From assembly GCF_000350225.1 (NCBI RefSeq), contig NW_005179115.1, positions 1-64,000 of the forward strand: DNA of 64,000 nucleotides. Reading direction: 5' to 3'. The DNA comes from Chondrus crispus (taxonomy: Eukaryota; Rhodophyta; Florideophyceae; Gigartinales; Gigartinaceae). Shown in pieces: positions 55,320-64,000 of the stretch (position 1 is its first letter; every line of letters begins with the position of its first letter). A program made the translations under genes and the position numbers. The notes below the pieces were generated by a model. That model was not told the DNA's origin. It ran no database searches and saw nothing but the letters and a program-made list of their open reading frames with translations.

Positions 55320-56152
55320 ACACAAGACGTGAGTGTTTTTTTTTGCGGGTAACAACAAAAAACTCTCGAAAACTATTAAAGTAGGATACGTTTCATTGGT
55401 TTCCTTTCACGACGATGGAAAAATGTCGAATCCGATATTTGCACCACACACTTGATATACACTATATACACTTTTCGAATTATCGAAAACTGTGCTCTAA
55501 GTTCTGCGTAGTTTTCTGAAGGCGGGTATGATGTAGTAACGTGAGTTTGTTGGCTGAATGAGATAAAGACTCTTTTGCTTCTGGATAAGAATATAATCAG
55601 GCGAACCTACTTGGCTGACATTAATATGAAGAGAGGATGTCTCTTTGTCAAAAACCCGGTTTCTTCGGCTAGAAAAGCTCAGTATGGTTGCCCACTAACC
55701 GCCACTCTTAAGATGCTGCGCACTTGAATGAAAAATGTATTTTTATACGTTTATCGAAAGCAGAAACCTGTATCTCTTCACGAGAAAATAAACATAATGA
55801 AACGATGAACCTCATATTTTGGAGAAGACCTGAGATTACAAGTATGGAAGTCATTCTTGGTAAACGCCATTTGTATTATTTCCAAGGTAGATTATCCTTG
55901 TTGGCGTAACGGACAAAATCGAGGTGCTAGAGGTTAAACCAGCGTCCTGGTGCATGTCCTCCAGCGCCCTTTAGCCACTTGGAAAGTGATTAGACACTTT
56001 AACAGGCAGTCTCTCTATTTTAGGACATGCCTTCTCATGACTGGAAAAATCACAGGGCACAGAACAAGAACAACTGGCTTCGAACCTTGGTCCCTCCCTC
56101 TCCCAATACATTCGTCCCTCTAAATGCGTAAGCGTTAAAAAAAATAAACTCT

Positions 56153-56208
56153 GCGTTTTACGTAAAATATGGGAGCTGTCGACAGCTCCCATATTTTCCG
56201 TAAAACGC
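56153..56208. repeat. 56-bp near-perfect palindrome
   Basis: 28-bp arms centred on AGCTGTCGACAGCT, one mismatch, no spacer. Confidence 0.95.
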
Positions 56209-56829
56209 TCGACATCGAGCTGCCCAACTCATCCAAGGGTATTGCTGGCGTGAATATAAAATAATAGCATATGCGGAGGGCTTGTTGATGTCAGCAGCAA
56301 TTCTAATATTGGGCAGATATCATAGCTGGCACAAAAGGCGCTCTTCTCATCACACACACGTCCGAAATGATTTCGAGCGTCTAATGAAAATGCATGTCGG
56401 ATTCGCCTAATGTATATTCTTCCAGTACTAGTTCAAAAGGGGACCTATTTCCATACCTTGTCTGGTTTCTACTGTCTGAGAAAGACCATACTGTACAAAT
56501 ACTGTCTACATCAAAACAACCAACGGGAAAATTTGGCAAATACAACGTTCCCATTCCGGAGCATGGTAAAAATAGAATATACACACCTGGCTTTAACACT
56601 CGCCTGTCTGAAGGCGCGATGGGCACAATAATAGAAAATGCACGATGCGTATGCATGTAGAAGTGTCTTTATGGAACACGAAATGATAAGAACCATTTAA
56701 TTACTGGTGACTCCGGTCCAAAGGAGCACTACAGATTAAGATATGAATGCCGTATACTTTTTATTCCTGGGATATACCGAAGATACTATGCTGCCTCAAA
56801 GAATGAAAGACGCGCGCAGTCTGTTAACA

Positions 56830-58056
56830 TTACATGAGGTCGTGGGCATCCAGCTGCTCCAGAACGGGTTCAGCAGTTGTCCCTGGTTCATCTCCAGCCT
56901 TGTTTGCGAGCACCTTGTTTGTGCAATACACCGCTGAAAAAGGTCCTGGGATAGCATGGTATCCACGAGCACAGGAACAGGTGTCTGCTCTATCTGATTT
57001 GCCAGGTGTGCATAAATCCGGTTTCTTAGTCCCAGGTTCCGGTTGATTGAACAACCTGTCAAACAATCCAGTTTTTCTCATGCATTCAAGACCTGCATTG
57101 GGTACACACAGCAGTTTTCCACCACGGTGATCAGGGTGGCGCTCCTCTTTCTCAGGGCAAATTTCCCCACATGGACAGAAGTCGCCCTCGCCAGAGAGCG
57201 ATCGAGGCATACATTCCTTCGTTTCCTTGTTACATACTCCACAAGGTCCACATCCATCTGAAGCACAATTTTTCTGATTAATAACATCGCGCACCGACAT
57301 GTCGGTCATAGAAACTAGTCTAGCTGCGAGACCCGGAGACGCACAATCACATCTTCCGTCGACTTCCTCAGAGATACATCTCGGTCCTGCCCTTTTGCAG
57401 ACATTGAAACAACCTTGCAAGTTCAAATCATCTGGAGAGGCTTGGATGTAGCGAGTTTCCGGTTTAGGGCGCGTTTCGACCTTGCATAATCCCTGTTCCT
57501 GATCAATGAAGTCAACACGACGTTTTGTCACCTCCGCCCGCAATGAGATGCACGGGACCGGGTCTGGGAATTGATATCCTTCTGGTTTCCCAGCGCAACT
57601 CTTCTCTTCTTCAATTTCTTCATTTTGGCCTCCAAGCTCTGTCCCGACGATGGCTTGAATGATCACGCTATGTTGACGAGGTACACATGTGCAAGCGTTA
57701 TCAGTTGGCTTCGAGGGAACTTCGCATCGGTAGAGACCGGTTGCGTCCTTGCACTTGTACTGGCAGAGTTGCCCTGTTTCCACTTCGGATGGGCTATATA
57801 TTTTCTTCTCCTTCGGTATCCCATCGTCTTTTATTTGACATATGTTTCTTCCGTCGCTATCTGTAGACATGTACGTGGCCAGTACAGACGATGGAACCGA
57901 CTTCATTACCGACAGGCAATCGAATGGTTTCGGCACTACGGCTTCATCATTTTCGCGAAACTCGAATGAGCCGTCAAGCCGTTTGTGACACTCCAGCGAC
58001 CTTCCGACTTTGCAAGCAAGGGCCAACATGATACATACGCTGAGAGAAATCTTCAT
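56830..58056 (-). CDS. Secreted cysteine-rich protein, paralogue 1
   Basis: An intact 408-residue frame from ATG at 58056. The N-terminus MKISLSVCIMLALACKVGRS is a typical signal peptide. The mature protein is very rich in Cys. It has two related modules of about 100 residues: module 1 starts LECHKRLDGSFEF, and module 2 starts SCAGKPEGYQFPDPVPC. Each ends in a C.C-P/CASPG type knot. A Cys-dense region (CGPCGVCNKETKEC, CPCGEICPEKE) and a final C-x-C block (DTCSCARGY) follow. It is about one third to one half identical by eye to the gene at 59501, which faces away from it. A TATAAAAG box lies at 58163-58156 on the minus strand, 100 bases before the ATG. I do not recognise the family. Secretion and disulfides imply an extracellular, wall or surface role. 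Confidence 0.9.
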   Translation of the reverse strand: MKISLSVCIMLALACKVGRSLECHKRLDGSFEFRENDEAVVPKPFDCLSVMKSVPSSVLATYMSTDSDGRNICQIKDDGIPKEKKIYSPSEVETGQLCQYKCKDATGLYRCEVPSKPTDNACTCVPRQHSVIIQAIVGTELGGQNEEIEEEKSCAGKPEGYQFPDPVPCISLRAEVTKRRVDFIDQEQGLCKVETRPKPETRYIQASPDDLNLQGCFNVCKRAGPRCISEEVDGRCDCASPGLAARLVSMTDMSVRDVINQKNCASDGCGPCGVCNKETKECMPRSLSGEGDFCPCGEICPEKEERHPDHRGGKLLCVPNAGLECMRKTGLFDRLFNQPEPGTKKPDLCTPGKSDRADTCSCARGYHAIPGPFSAVYCTNKVLANKAGDEPGTTAEPVLEQLDAHDLM

Positions 58057-58155
58057 AGCTTAGGAAGATGGTGATGAGTCTGCAGTAAAACGTATGGGCC
58101 TCTGCGAGTTGCGTTGATGGGAATGATGACGATGAACCTGGGGATTGATCAACAG

Positions 58156-58163
58156 CTTTTATA
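58156..58163 (-). promoter_or_regulatory. TATA box of cysteine-rich gene 1
   Basis: TATAAAAG on the minus strand, 100 bases upstream of the ATG at 58056. The position suits a core promoter with a 5' leader of about 70 bases. Confidence 0.5.
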
Positions 58164-59500
58164 CACCATCCGCGAGTCTGTGTCCTTCGTGCCCTGACTT
58201 AATCTGCTTTGGATTTTTAAAATCGAAGATGAAGAGAGCGGCAACTTGTTTATGCACTCTCCTGGTTGATGGGGGCAGTTGTCTATGATTAATTTTATGA
58301 GACTCATGCTCTTCCTTTGAGTTATGAAGGAGTTTTGCCATTGAAGTCCGCATGCTGCATTGCTCTCTTCGACAGGCCAAACGCTCAAACAAGGTGGAGC
58401 ACTGAACGATTGAGAATATTTATTGTCGAGAAACAGGCTGTTGTCCCGCAAGGGGTGGATATTTTTGAAGAGCAACGTAAAGTATTAGAATGAGTGGATC
58501 GTCATGAGTAGCAACAGGTTTAAAAAGACCTCTCCTCCCTGGTCATCATTTTGGCGATCAACAGTTCTTGTCATTGCCACGATAAGGAGACAGCTGTTCT
58601 GTCATGAAAATAGAACCTGGATCAGCCGGTAAGGTAACAGGAGATTTTGCCTCTCGTGTCATGGGAATACAACTATTGTCCGGGTCGTGTATCAAACGTT
58701 GTTGGAAAGGACAATATTATTGCAATGCGTCTCCACCTTGTTCGATTGCATTTGAAGTTGGGGTGGGGGCAAGATGCTATGGCATCATCGCGCAGGCGGA
58801 ATGTAAACCCTTTCTGCTCTTCATTACTTTACTATTTATTCTCGACCCCACCCTTTCACTCGCTTTTCGCGTCATCCCGCCACATATAAGCAACCAAGAC
58901 AATCTGACAAGTGTATATTTTCGATTCTTGTCCTTCTGACGGATCACGTGTCGTGACTTCTCTCTTCGAAGAACTATTTTAGTTCATGTTTTCCTTCGAA
59001 TGATTTGTGATCCTTTCGAGTGCTGCTGTTGTGGCAAGCTGTAGTTGTCGAGCTTTCGGACCGCCTTGGTCCTTACTGATCAACATCGCGGAGTGATTCT
59101 GCCTCAATCATCCATCAACTCTCCGAAGAGACGATCGTGGTAATGGAGTTCGTTTCTTTGGAATCACCAAATTTCAAAATTTCAGGGGCAGTCTCCTCTC
59201 AGTGTGGGAATCCCTGGTGCCACTGAGGATAGTTATGAATGCTAGGTAGCTTCCCTGAAAACCTTTTCCTGTGCCGCATCATGAACATCTTCCCTCTCCT
59301 CTCCTCCCACAAAATCATCATGACATTGCCAGACATGTCGAACGGTTTCATGTCTTTCCGACGAAACGGCTTAAAAGGATGTCCGCACATGAGTCTTGGA
59401 ACTTTTCTCACCCATCACATTCTGCAACAGTCACACCAGCACTCGCACTACCAAGAAATCCTCAAAAATAACATTAAGGTTATAAAAACTTACCCCCACC
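58164..59500. other. Shared upstream region of the head-to-head gene pair
   Basis: About 1.4 kb between the two start codons. No coding frame is convincing. CACATATAAGCAACC near 58880 and TATAAAAA at 59481-59488 (only 12 bases before the plus-strand ATG) are TATA-like. The second is too close to act with the first ATG unless the leader is tiny. Confidence 0.4.
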
Positions 59501-60772
59501 ATGAAGTATCACTTTGTCTCACTTTTCGCATTGTGTGCCGTTGCTCTTAACCGAGCCAGTGGATATCGTTGCCAAGGAACTACGGGAAACTACAGATTCT
59601 TCGACGGGGACGAAGAGATCACACCGGAGCAATTTTCCTGCTTGAAGATCACGAGGGAAACTCCGTCGACGCTGCAGGTGCTACCCCCAGTTCAAGCGGG
59701 CGAGCCTCGACGATGCCCTGCCGTGCAAGATGGTAAGGCTTCGATTAAGGTCAAGTATGAGCGTGTGGAGGTGAATACCGGTATCATGTGCACCCTTACA
59801 TGCAAGGTGGACTTTGGAAGGTATCACTGCACCGAAAAAGCAAACAATGGAGAATGCGTTTGTGCGCCGCAGCAGCCGCAGGTGGTGGTCAAGCCTGTTG
59901 CATCCGAACTGGGACCCGGGCCGCTTCTAGGAGGACAGAGCGATCTCAACGGTCCTCAGGAGCAAACGTGTGTCGATAAGCCTGTCGGATTCCAGTTCCC
60001 AGACGCCGTTCCTTGTGTTTCGATTCGTGCGGACGTGGTCAAGGAGCGCGTGCATTTCATCATGGGGAAGACTGACGACTGCACAGTACGCACGGGAGAG
60101 GCACCGGAGACGCGGTACATGGAAACGACTCCTGACAATGTGGGACTGCAGGGGTGCGTGTACGTATGCAAGATGAAGGCGCCGAAATGCACGGGGCCTA
60201 AGGCAGAAGGCAAGTGCAGATGCGCAAGCCCAGGGATCAGCAAGCAGCTGGTGGCGATGAGCCAGCTTGCTGGGACCACACGCCTTGTAGAAAAGTGCAC
60301 CAGCGACAAAGGTTGCGAGCCGTGCGGATTTTGCAAGAACAGTGTGTGCGAGCTTAAGAAGGAGGCTCATCTCGGAAGCAACTGCGACTGCGGAAAAATC
60401 TGCCCAGCGAAGGATTACCGGTTGCGCAAGACGGGTGCGAGCATCTCATGCGAACCCAACTTTTCGATGGATTGCATGGCGAGGCCAGACTGGATGGACA
60501 TGAAGACGGCGCCAAATGGCAAGGCGACAAGTTTCTTGGACGGCACAGAGGTCCCCGACTTGTGTACGGCTGGACCAACGGATGCGAGCGATATGTGCGG
60601 ATGCGCGCCTGGGTATGAAGAGAGACTTGTTTCGAATGATACGGAGAGGGTTTGTGTCAAGCCTTCGCCGTTGCCGGCACCGACCAAGCCTCAGGATGCC
60701 ATGCCTGAGGAGGGGGACGTTGCGCCCGTTGAGATTTTGCCGGAAGCGGGTGGCACTATCGGGAAGGACTAA
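59501..60772 (+). CDS. Secreted cysteine-rich protein, paralogue 2
   Basis: An intact 423-residue frame. The start context is CCCACCATGAAG, and the signal peptide reads MKYHFVSLFALCAVALNRASG. The layout matches paralogue 1. Module 1 has YRCQGTTGNYRFFDGD, FSCLKITRETPS, MCTLTCKVDFGRYHC and GECVCAPQQP. Module 2 has CVDKPVGFQFPDAVPC, SIRADVV, PETRYMETTPDN, LQGCVYVCKMKAPKC and GKCRCASPG. A Cys-dense part (GCEPCGFCKNSVCE, CDCGKICPAKDY) and DMCGCAPGYEER follow. The Pro/Glu tail (about 390-423) is longer than in paralogue 1. The two modules are evidently duplicates of one unit. The family is unknown to me. No GPI signal or membrane segment is seen at the C-terminus. Confidence 0.9.
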   Translation: MKYHFVSLFALCAVALNRASGYRCQGTTGNYRFFDGDEEITPEQFSCLKITRETPSTLQVLPPVQAGEPRRCPAVQDGKASIKVKYERVEVNTGIMCTLTCKVDFGRYHCTEKANNGECVCAPQQPQVVVKPVASELGPGPLLGGQSDLNGPQEQTCVDKPVGFQFPDAVPCVSIRADVVKERVHFIMGKTDDCTVRTGEAPETRYMETTPDNVGLQGCVYVCKMKAPKCTGPKAEGKCRCASPGISKQLVAMSQLAGTTRLVEKCTSDKGCEPCGFCKNSVCELKKEAHLGSNCDCGKICPAKDYRLRKTGASISCEPNFSMDCMARPDWMDMKTAPNGKATSFLDGTEVPDLCTAGPTDASDMCGCAPGYEERLVSNDTERVCVKPSPLPAPTKPQDAMPEEGDVAPVEILPEAGGTIGKD

Positions 60773-61542
60773 TAGATTGGTTAATGTTGATCGCAAGCGC
60801 GGTAATTTTGTCCTTAATCTGTGACAGGACTGATGGTAACGGTGGTTGCCTGTGGTCGCCTTGTGGAACCAACCAAAGCGAATATAGCTCAGCTCGTACG
60901 TGATACGATGAGCACTCCCGCGTAATGTTGTCGAGTACGTGGACGACGCGATTCATACGTGGCTTAAAATAAATGCATTTCATGACAAATCCGATTCGCC
61001 AACGGACGTGTACACGTGGCACTCGCTTCGCACCCGTCAACGTCACTTCTTGATGCTCAACATACAGTTGACCTGTATAACATGAGCCTTCTTCGAGCAA
61101 CGCTCTGCCTTTATAGACCTCCCTCACACCCGATGTAGCTAATCTCGTATCACCATGCGGTCCATGTTATATTTTCGCGACCGTCAAATGCAAACTTTAT
61201 AACGCCTACTACTGAATCGAGCATACCTGGAGGAGAATTCCATGCGCCAAAAGCCTCAACGATACTCCTCCTTTTGACGTCATCCGGCCCTTCGTTCCAT
61301 TTGAATCGCTCGTTCTGATCCTGCTCTGCCGATATTATGCGAAAGCGTCATCCTGAACAATCAAGCCCCTTTTATGTAAGCATTTGTGACATTCAATCAT
61401 CCGTTCCATAACACGCGACTCCCGAATCAACCAGTACGCTCCGCACCCTCACCGACTATAGAAGCGGACGACAACTTCTCACAGCCGCACATACTTCCTG
61501 TGTTCCTCATTCCGTCCATCCAGCTCATAAGCACCGCCAACA
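60773..61542. other. Intergenic region
   Basis: No gene is supported. It separates cysteine-rich gene 2 from the lectin gene. No repeat or palindrome was noticed. Confidence 0.5.
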
Positions 61543-62640
61543 ATGACACATTCTTTCCTCATTCCGCTTCTATTCGTCCTCTACCTCACGCTCCCCTTGG
61601 GCCTCACCCTAGCCCAAACCTGCGTCAGCTCCCAGGTAATCTTTAGCGACCTAACAAGCATCAATTCTGCCTATACCTCTCAAATAAGTCTCTCTGGCAA
61701 CGCAAACGTCGATCGCTCAGACACTTCTCTCACTACTACAGCCGCAGACAGCTTTGGCGGCTTCTTCTTCGCCTCTCCAACAGACTTCACAGGCCCTGGC
61801 GGCTTTTCAGTAAAGTTTGCTATCCAGTCTACGGATACGTCTGCCGGTCCAGGTGACGTTTGGGAATTCATTGTAGCAGGTTCTACTAACTTGGATATAG
61901 TCTCTCCACCGTACTCGGCAGGCTCTGGCAATGAGGGCTTGTCGGGATGGTCTAGGCGAAATGCTTTCGTAGTCGAGTTCGATTCTCTCAATTCTGGCAC
62001 CAGCGAGCAAGACGAATCAACAAACCATGTCGCCATCTTCCTCGCAGGAGACGAGCAATGCACGACCAATGTTGCGTTTTCTTTTGCAAGTGGAGACAAG
62101 TATACCGTCTGGGTGGACTATAGCGGCTTTGCGTCCAAGGCAGAGGTAAGGGTCAGTGGTGCCAACGATGACACTCGTCCGACATCTGCGACTCTTTCGT
62201 GTGATGTGGACATTTGGAGCACGATGGACATTTCTACTGCCAATCATGTCGGCTTCATGGCATACAATCCGTCCGCGGGTGGAGCTGAACATAGCCTGGT
62301 CGACTCGTTGTCAGTCGCTGACTCTTACAACCCGTACGACTTAGACAGTTGCTCTGTGTACGGCAGTTGTTCCCAGAAGAGTGTCGACGCGCTCTGCCTC
62401 ACCCCACAAACTTCCAGCACTTGCTTGCTCGCTGACTGCTCAGCTGGTTATATTTGGGACCTGTCCGGCACCGACTGCTGCGCCTTCGTAGAAAAGTCCA
62501 CATGGGCTTTGTCAGACTCTGCGGGGAGCGGGCCTTTCTCTGCTGGAGACACCGTGGCATGTGAACAAGTCCAAAGAACGATTGCTTTCCTCACAACGGC
62601 AGACCAGTGTGCATCTAATACCGGATCAATAACCGTCTAG
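61543..62640 (+). CDS. Secreted L-type (legume-type) lectin-like protein with Cys-rich tail
   Basis: An intact 365-residue frame with start context CAACAATGACA. The signal peptide is MTHSFLIPLLFVLYLTLPLG, with likely cleavage after LAQ. Residues about 30-265 fit a legume-lectin jelly roll: FGGFFFASPTDF, FSVKFAIQST, and the metal-site block AFVVEFDSLNSG with DESTNHVAIFLAG (Glu, Asp, Asn, Asp and His of the Ca/Mn site). YTVWVDYSGF, HVGFMAYNPSAGGAEHSLVDS and a closing strand follow. The last about 95 residues contain nine Cys with no match I recognise. Such lectins bind glycans; the target here is unknown. Its place next to two other secreted genes suggests cell-surface or defence functions (inference). 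The stop is TAG at 62638-62640. Confidence 0.85.
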   Translation: MTHSFLIPLLFVLYLTLPLGLTLAQTCVSSQVIFSDLTSINSAYTSQISLSGNANVDRSDTSLTTTAADSFGGFFFASPTDFTGPGGFSVKFAIQSTDTSAGPGDVWEFIVAGSTNLDIVSPPYSAGSGNEGLSGWSRRNAFVVEFDSLNSGTSEQDESTNHVAIFLAGDEQCTTNVAFSFASGDKYTVWVDYSGFASKAEVRVSGANDDTRPTSATLSCDVDIWSTMDISTANHVGFMAYNPSAGGAEHSLVDSLSVADSYNPYDLDSCSVYGSCSQKSVDALCLTPQTSSTCLLADCSAGYIWDLSGTDCCAFVEKSTWALSDSAGSGPFSAGDTVACEQVQRTIAFLTTADQCASNTGSITV

Positions 62641-63008
62641 GATATAAACTACCCTGGGGCTACAGCAACAGGTCTGTGGTGGTAGTCAAAGATATGTAAA
62701 CTAATACAATTCCCCCCGAGTCGACTGGCTTTTTGAAGACATTCGAGGTTGCGCACTAGCAATGATTGGTTTTCTCGTCCCCTTGAACAAAATACAGGAA
62801 CCGCGGTACTGTTCGTACATGGGATCAGCTCAACTTGAGCATACTGTTCTGGAGCTCTTGAGAGTGAGCTCAAACATATTTACAATGATTACGGCCATGA
62901 GCCCCTCTGTGCATCGCGAAATCGCTTCTGCCAACTGCCTGTCCGCGGACGGTGGGCTGATAGAGCCGCATACCTCCAGCAAAGAATCGTGCCCACACAA
63001 CAAATTCA
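62641..63008. other. Intergenic region between convergent genes
   Basis: It is the 3' side of both the lectin and the purC-type gene (convergent). No gene is supported. Short frames only. Confidence 0.5.
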
Positions 63009-64000
63009 CTACCTAGACGCACCTGCAAAGGATGCAACGAAAGCGTCTACACTAGACGCAATGGCGCTGGGTCCACTTTCAGCTGAAAAGTCAAACGACT
63101 GCCCGGTGATTAGTTCGTAGAGCATGATGTACCTTCGGCTAAGCTCATCTACAAGATCAGCTGGTGCATCTGGTAGCTCCTTGGACTTGTCGTAGGGGTC
63201 GCAGTTATCACGGAACCAAAGTCGCAAAAATTCTTTGTCAATGTTCTCAGGTTCTTCGCCCTTTGATGTCCGCGCCTTGTACGATGTTGACAGCCAATAC
63301 CTCGAAGAATCCGGAGTATGGACTTCATCAATGAGGCGAATGGTACCGTCGTCATCCCGTCCAAACTCATACTTGGTATCGACCAAAATGAGGCCATTAT
63401 CGCCCGCAACTTTTTGACCGTATTCGAAAAGACTCATCGCGGCCTTTGCGCAGGTATCCCAATCTGCCTGGGACATGAGGCCCTCAGCTACGACATCTTT
63501 GGGGGCAATCGGGCGATCGCCGGCGTCCTCCTTTGTTGTCGGCGTGAGCACATTGGCATCCAGTTTCTGGTTCTTCGCAAGCCCTTCCGGAAAGTCGATA
63601 CCGCAATAGTTTCTCACTCCGTTGCTGTAGTTTTTCCACAAGCTCGTATCAGTAGACCCAGTAATATACCCCCTAACAACGAATTCAACTGGGAAAGGTT
63701 TGCACCTGCGCGCAATTGTGACGTTGGGATGCGGAACAGAAACGACGTGATTCGGAATGATGTGGCGGGTGTTTTCAAACCACCAGGCGGCAGTCTGGTT
63801 AAGGACAGCGCCCTTGAACGGAATAGCGGCCAGGACGCGATCGAAAGCGCTCTGCCTGTCGGTGGTAACAAGGGCGACGAGGTTAGCCTTTTCATTCCCT
63901 GCGTTATCGTTACCGACAAAGTCGTACTGATCACGGACTTTGCCGTTCCGAACAGCGGACACGGTGGCCGCGGCGGCGGAAGCGAAGACCAAGGAGGGGG
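63009..64000 (-). CDS. purC: SAICAR synthase (phosphoribosylaminoimidazole-succinocarboxamide synthase), 5' end outside the window
   Basis: This enzyme joins CAIR and aspartate with ATP to give SAICAR in de novo purine synthesis (EC 6.3.2.6). The frame reads, from the N-terminal side, RNGKVRDQYDF (nucleotide loop), VTTDRQSAFDRVLA, IPFKGAVLNQTAAWWF, HPNVTIARRCKPFPVEFVVR, GYITGSTDTSLW, LVDTKYEFGRD (family signature) and IDEVHTPDSSRYW, ending in ATP-domain helices. This is essentially the full catalytic length (about 327 residues). The readable frame starts with a TTG at 63992 and is still open at the window edge, so the true start, and any plastid transit peptide, lies beyond 64000. No introns are seen. 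Stop at 63009-63011. Confidence 0.95.
   Translation of the reverse strand, partial: PSLVFASAAAATVSAVRNGKVRDQYDFVGNDNAGNEKANLVALVTTDRQSAFDRVLAAIPFKGAVLNQTAAWWFENTRHIIPNHVVSVPHPNVTIARRCKPFPVEFVVRGYITGSTDTSLWKNYSNGVRNYCGIDFPEGLAKNQKLDANVLTPTTKEDAGDRPIAPKDVVAEGLMSQADWDTCAKAAMSLFEYGQKVAGDNGLILVDTKYEFGRDDDGTIRLIDEVHTPDSSRYWLSTSYKARTSKGEEPENIDKEFLRLWFRDNCDPYDKSKELPDAPADLVDELSRRYIMLYELITGQSFDFSAESGPSAIASSVDAFVASFAGASR

Larger units (their letters stand above)
53632..56829. other. Non-coding stretch with motif cluster, MITE-like element and palindrome
   Basis: No gene is supported. Holds GGTGAC/GTCGCCC motifs (53688-54200), a MITE-like inverted-repeat element (55210-55319) and a 56-bp palindrome (56153-56208). 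An ATG frame at 56394-56660 (88 residues) overlaps an equally long antisense frame and shows no motif. Confidence 0.5.

Noticed and set aside
56075..56090. Minus-strand GGTTCGAAGCC, a good Pol III B-box
   Set aside because: No A-box at the right distance and no cloverleaf fold.
56394..56660. 88-codon ATG frame on the plus strand
   Set aside because: An equally long frame lies antisense over it, and neither has a motif, homologous neighbour or promoter sign.
59481..59488. TATAAAAA as promoter of the second Cys-rich gene
   Set aside because: It ends 12 bases before the ATG, too close for a normal TATA-directed start; kept only as a note.

Overview
The window looks like a nuclear contig from a eukaryote with mostly intron-poor genes and a heavy load of transposable elements. 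The mix of single-exon genes, GC-rich genes, very short candidate introns and copia elements primed by the initiator tRNA suggests a red alga (a florideophyte such as Chondrus would fit). That is an inference; nothing here proves the taxon. One run of exactly 100 N marks an assembly gap.

Region 1 to 31 kb is almost entirely mobile DNA. It holds a decayed Tc1/mariner-type element (2.9-3.6 kb), a nearly intact Ty1/copia element with both LTRs and a 5-bp target duplication (3.7-9.1 kb), a pogo-type element with TIRs and TA duplication (9.3-11.4 kb), and a second, badly decayed copia in reverse orientation (11.9-17.1 kb). A 605-bp solo LTR of a gypsy family sits inside that second copia. Next come a decayed DDE/YqaJ transposon (17.1-19.1 kb, reverse), a Harbinger-like scrap, a gypsy pol fragment (22.8-24.5 kb), a third copia scrap, and a complete 5.2-kb transposon with about 350-bp TIRs (25.7-30.9 kb). 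That last element encodes a DDE transposase and a YqaJ-type PD-(D/E)XK nuclease.

Region 31 to 53 kb continues with a second pogo-type relic (31.4-32.9 kb), a large transposase-like pseudogene with a GxN-K-N / NH..CD..FG signature (35.0-38.9 kb), uncharacterised ORFs (40.2-41.6 kb), a decayed coiled-coil ORF (42.1-42.6 kb) and a GC-rich bZIP transcription factor gene that needs short introns to read (46.8-48.0 kb). A MULE C-terminal scrap follows at 48.1-48.5 kb. It abuts a chromodomain Ty3/gypsy element (48.5-52.9 kb) that has lost its RT/RNase H and most of its integrase but keeps its 3' LTR.

Region 53 to 64 kb is the host-gene part: a small J-domain protein, two head-to-head secreted cysteine-rich paralogues (56.8-58.1 kb reverse, 59.5-60.8 kb forward), a secreted L-type (legume-type) lectin with a cysteine-rich tail (61.5-62.6 kb), and the purine biosynthesis enzyme SAICAR synthase (63.0 kb to the window edge). 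The three secreted proteins next to each other suggest an extracellular or cell-surface neighbourhood; this is inference.

The most unusual signals are these: the copia start codon lies inside a primer-binding site that matches the anticodon region of initiator tRNA-Met; the 3' polypurine tract of the gypsy family recurs inside pol in two independent copies; the DDE plus YqaJ transposon has arrays of subterminal repeats; about sixteen unrelated, near-perfect palindromes (9- to 30-bp arms, almost no loop) are scattered through non-genic and pseudogene DNA; and the cysteine-rich paralogue family is built from a duplicated module.
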